NCBI RefSeq assembly: GCF_023015805.1
Contig: NZ_JALKBA010000006.1
Span: 62,001 to 126,000 of the forward strand
Length of the DNA stretch: 64,000 nucleotides
Direction of reading: 5' to 3'
Origin: Cellulophaga sp. F20128
GTDB taxonomy: Bacteria; Bacteroidota; Bacteroidia; Flavobacteriales; Flavobacteriaceae
Shown piece by piece: positions 62,701 through 64,000 of the stretch; within the stretch, counting starts at the first letter, position 1, and the number at the start of each line of letters is the position of its first letter. The notes under the pieces are model-generated. The model was not told the origin of the DNA, made no database searches, and saw only the letters and a list, made by a program, of their open reading frames with translations. A program made the translations under genes and the position numbers.

Positions 62701-63832
62701 CAGGGGTACCCACCCATAAATCGGTTCCATCCTTAAAAATAGAAAATATGACATTGTCATTTAATAAATGTTCTCCTAGTTTATCTTTAGAGATATTACT
62801 AAAATAGGGCTGACTAAAATCTATCAGATTTAGATAATTGGCGGTACCTATAAGAATTTTTTGTTTGCTAAGTCGCAATAATGCCTCAGTGGTATTGTTG
62901 CTTAATCCATTAACCGTTCCATACTGAATTTTTTTTATAACTTTCTTCTGCAACCAATCGAACAAATAAACTCCATTTCCTGTACCTATCCATACCTGTG
63001 TTTCCTTTTCTTCTAAAAATGAAGACACATGTTTGGTTTTAAAATTACCAGTTTCTTCCAATTCTATAAGTTCCAGTTTTTTGGCTTGAATATCATACCG
63101 ATAAAAACCAAAATCACTCCCTAAGAGCAAATACTTTCCGGCCCTATAAATGGATTGTACATTACCATTAACTTTAAACTCTGGTATTTTTAAGAATGAT
63201 TGCTCATCCTTTGTATTCAATCTGTACACCTCACCCTCAAATCCGCCAACCCATAAATCACCCGATTTATCGTGTAGCAATGCCCCTAGTGGTTTATTTT
63301 TTAAGAAATGTGATTGACTTAGATTGTCATCCTTTGCAGTAAACCTATATAAACCAGAAATACGAGAAGCTACCCATACTGCCCCATCGGGGTCTATTTC
63401 AAGGTCCGAAATAATTTCATTACCCCCTGAGTTTTTTAAGCGAATCCTTTTAAAGACATCCTTAACTGGATTGTAAAGGTTAAGTCCGTTAGCAATGGTT
63501 CCTATCCAAATATTCCCGTTCTTATCTTCTAATAATTTATTGATAAGGTTACCAGAAATAGTGGTAGAATCATTTTCATTGTACTTATAGTGTTTAAAGG
63601 TGCTACCGTCAAATTTATTTAAACCGTCTTGAGTGGCTATCCATACAAACCCCAACTTGTCTAGAAGTAAATCATTGGTAGAAACTTGTGAAAGACCATC
63701 CTCTAGAGTTAAATATTTAATCCGGGTACTATCTAGTTGCGAAAAAACAGTGTTGGCAAATAAAAGGCACAAAAAAATAAAGTGCATTTTAGTTGCAGGC
63801 AAAACAGGAAATGACCAATTGTTTTTCTTCAT
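59753..63832 (-). CDS. Hybrid two-component regulator (HTCS): propeller sensor, histidine kinase, response regulator, AraC DNA-binding
   Basis: A 1359-residue one-protein signal pathway typical of Bacteroidota polysaccharide loci. A signal peptide (~1-31) precedes a Reg_prop two-domain beta-propeller (~35-700, many WxGT repeats), then a Y_Y_Y domain (~720-785, GYKLLPDNTEWNM...LPSGSHTLQV) and a transmembrane helix (~795-812). The kinase follows: H-box NITHEFRTPLTVILG, ATP-binding to ~1070. A receiver domain (~1112-1229) has IIICDVMMPGKDGYE with the phospho-Asp, and an AraC domain ends VSEIAYETGFNDPSWFSRAFKEEFG. Ligands are usually oligosaccharides. No target glycan operon is visible beside it within the window. 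Confidence 0.96.
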   Translation of the reverse strand: MKKNNWSFPVLPATKMHFIFLCLLFANTVFSQLDSTRIKYLTLEDGLSQVSTNDLLLDKLGFVWIATQDGLNKFDGSTFKHYKYNENDSTTISGNLINKLLEDKNGNIWIGTIANGLNLYNPVKDVFKRIRLKNSGGNEIISDLEIDPDGAVWVASRISGLYRFTAKDDNLSQSHFLKNKPLGALLHDKSGDLWVGGFEGEVYRLNTKDEQSFLKIPEFKVNGNVQSIYRAGKYLLLGSDFGFYRYDIQAKKLELIELEETGNFKTKHVSSFLEEKETQVWIGTGNGVYLFDWLQKKVIKKIQYGTVNGLSNNTTEALLRLSKQKILIGTANYLNLIDFSQPYFSNISKDKLGEHLLNDNVIFSIFKDGTDLWVGTPDGGLNLIRDGKAYYLTQNNSKENGISGAVVRAIVKDEINKRMWLGTTRGLAMIDLTTFDPNNPEFLVFHSDPNNPNSINGDFLKDITLDKNNNIWGATFGHGIFRLEMSPDKKVKIFRYSNEINNVNSLKNDFTDCILADKDNTILVGTQGGLTKIQFADKKYSDPTFFNYYKSANSKKPLSHNSVYDILIDKQERIWVGTRYGLNLFLGDNEFESWTEQDQFPNAVVYIVQNDNDGNLWLGTNDGLIKFIPENESFSQYNVVDGIQSNEFDIHAKFKDKDGTLYMGGIGGITYFNPKNLKNIDTPKPLYLSQLRIKDQIMRPSNVSGILKNAVFHTNEIEFKQNQFPFYLEFSTIDYSFNNNMKYGYKLLPDNTEWNMLTDPKIQFLNLPSGSHTLQVNGFARGKEWNQAPLEIKLNIRPHWYKTWWAYLLYVGLFIALAFKLYRFQLSRKLALAESVRLKDLDHLKSNLYTNITHEFRTPLTVILGMASNLKANLRKKELDSAENSLEMIERNGSNLLRLVNELLDLAKLENEKMDINFIKGDIIPFIKYLSESFSTMADEAHIKLMVYAEIESLVMDYDVEKVSAIIYNLISNAIKFNNKASGKIIVHINRIIENNKEQLVLKVKDNGMGISKENIPHVFNRFYQVNTSKSRATEGTGIGLALTNEMVNLLQGSIEVKSEINKGSEFIVLLPITRNAAYAEDYHFEHKPEPVAFNPQRPREVAFPIDEDSTLPLSLIIEDNHDVAHYLETCLKGKYQTLHAVDGIQGIEMAKERVPDIIICDVMMPGKDGYEVCELLKTDERTDHIPIIILTAKVAMKDRLKGLSHGADAYLTKPFVKEELFTRLNQLISLRKKMLLKMEKDSFTSFLDKKAENPEAKFLKKVIKLIHGEIENSSFGSASLAIELSLSESQIYRKLKAITNKSTAVFIRSVRLQRAKELLQSSSKTVSEIAYETGFNDPSWFSRAFKEEFGVAPSEFIK

Positions 63833-64000
63833 TTACACTAAGGAATAAGTGGTCTGTTTGGATTTGTTTTCTCTTAGGTACCCTTGTTTAAACGCATATA
63901 GAAGACTTTAAATAAAATATTTTCAATACACTTCTCAACTACCCTTTTGACTACAATTTAGTACTTTTTTATGACCTAATAATTTGATATTGCATAAAAC
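63833..64000. other. Window end, upstream of the HTCS gene
   Basis: 168 bp without a visible gene. It presumably holds the promoter of the HTCS gene; no clear -7/-33 pair is seen. Confidence 0.4.

Overview
The window looks like a chromosomal segment from a gliding, probably marine flavobacterium (Bacteroidota). The evidence is low GC content, the gliding genes gldF and gldG, Bacteroidota-type families (DUF4290, START-like, HTCS hybrid regulator), promoters with a TAnnTTTG -7 element, a MurA with Asp at the usual Cys site, and many lipoproteins with short lipoboxes.

Layout. 1-10.8 kb is housekeeping: a lipoprotein glutathione peroxidase (cut by the window edge), TspO, murA, DUF4290, DUF493, an ATPase-recQ-fmt operon, an HU protein, YqgE, a class IV aminotransferase, a START-like protein and tRNA-Met. 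11-20.1 kb looks like a polysaccharide/secretion locus: a GH16 glycoside hydrolase, a membrane-bound winged-helix regulator, a secreted nucleoside-hydrolase-like protein, and a cytochrome/DUF1549/DUF1553 plus DUF1501 pair. The GH16 gene and the cytochrome gene are preceded by copies of the same ~103-bp sequence. 41-53 kb is again core: purC, phoH, a SAM adenosyltransferase, gldFG, dnaN, an S9 peptidase and mnmE. 53.3-63.8 kb holds minus-strand surface and regulatory genes: a two-gene operon with a vitellogenin-like helical domain, a seven-repeat propeller lipoprotein, a leucine-rich-repeat lipoprotein and a 1359-residue HTCS regulator.

The most interesting part is 20.2-36.1 kb, with decayed traces to about 38.9 kb. 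It is a run of AT-rich, mostly single-gene, almost all plus-strand units. For many units the short sequence just before the gene (GTTGGCA, GTTACCTGC, GTTGTGCTT, GTTCTGT and others) is the reverse complement of the sequence just after the same gene (TGCCAAC, GCAGGTAAC, AAGCACACC, ACAGAAC). Long imperfect palindromes lie between genes. This is the geometry of integron cassettes and their attC sites. Two further signs agree: a compact group II intron sits on the bottom strand of one site at TTGT/TA, and an IS110-family transposase remnant lies against another site. Both are element types with known attC-targeting lineages. No integrase is visible, so this would be an integrase-less cassette cluster. 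Cargo includes a PD-(D/E)XK-like protein with a zinc ribbon, a DUF3883 nuclease-like protein, two HEPN-type proteins, a NUDIX hydrolase, a DKNYY protein, an M28 peptidase, a glutaminase, a repeat coiled-coil protein with an orphan kinase dimerisation domain, and TerC. Several of these families are common in defence islands.

All functional calls come from reading motifs and family resemblance; no database search was run.
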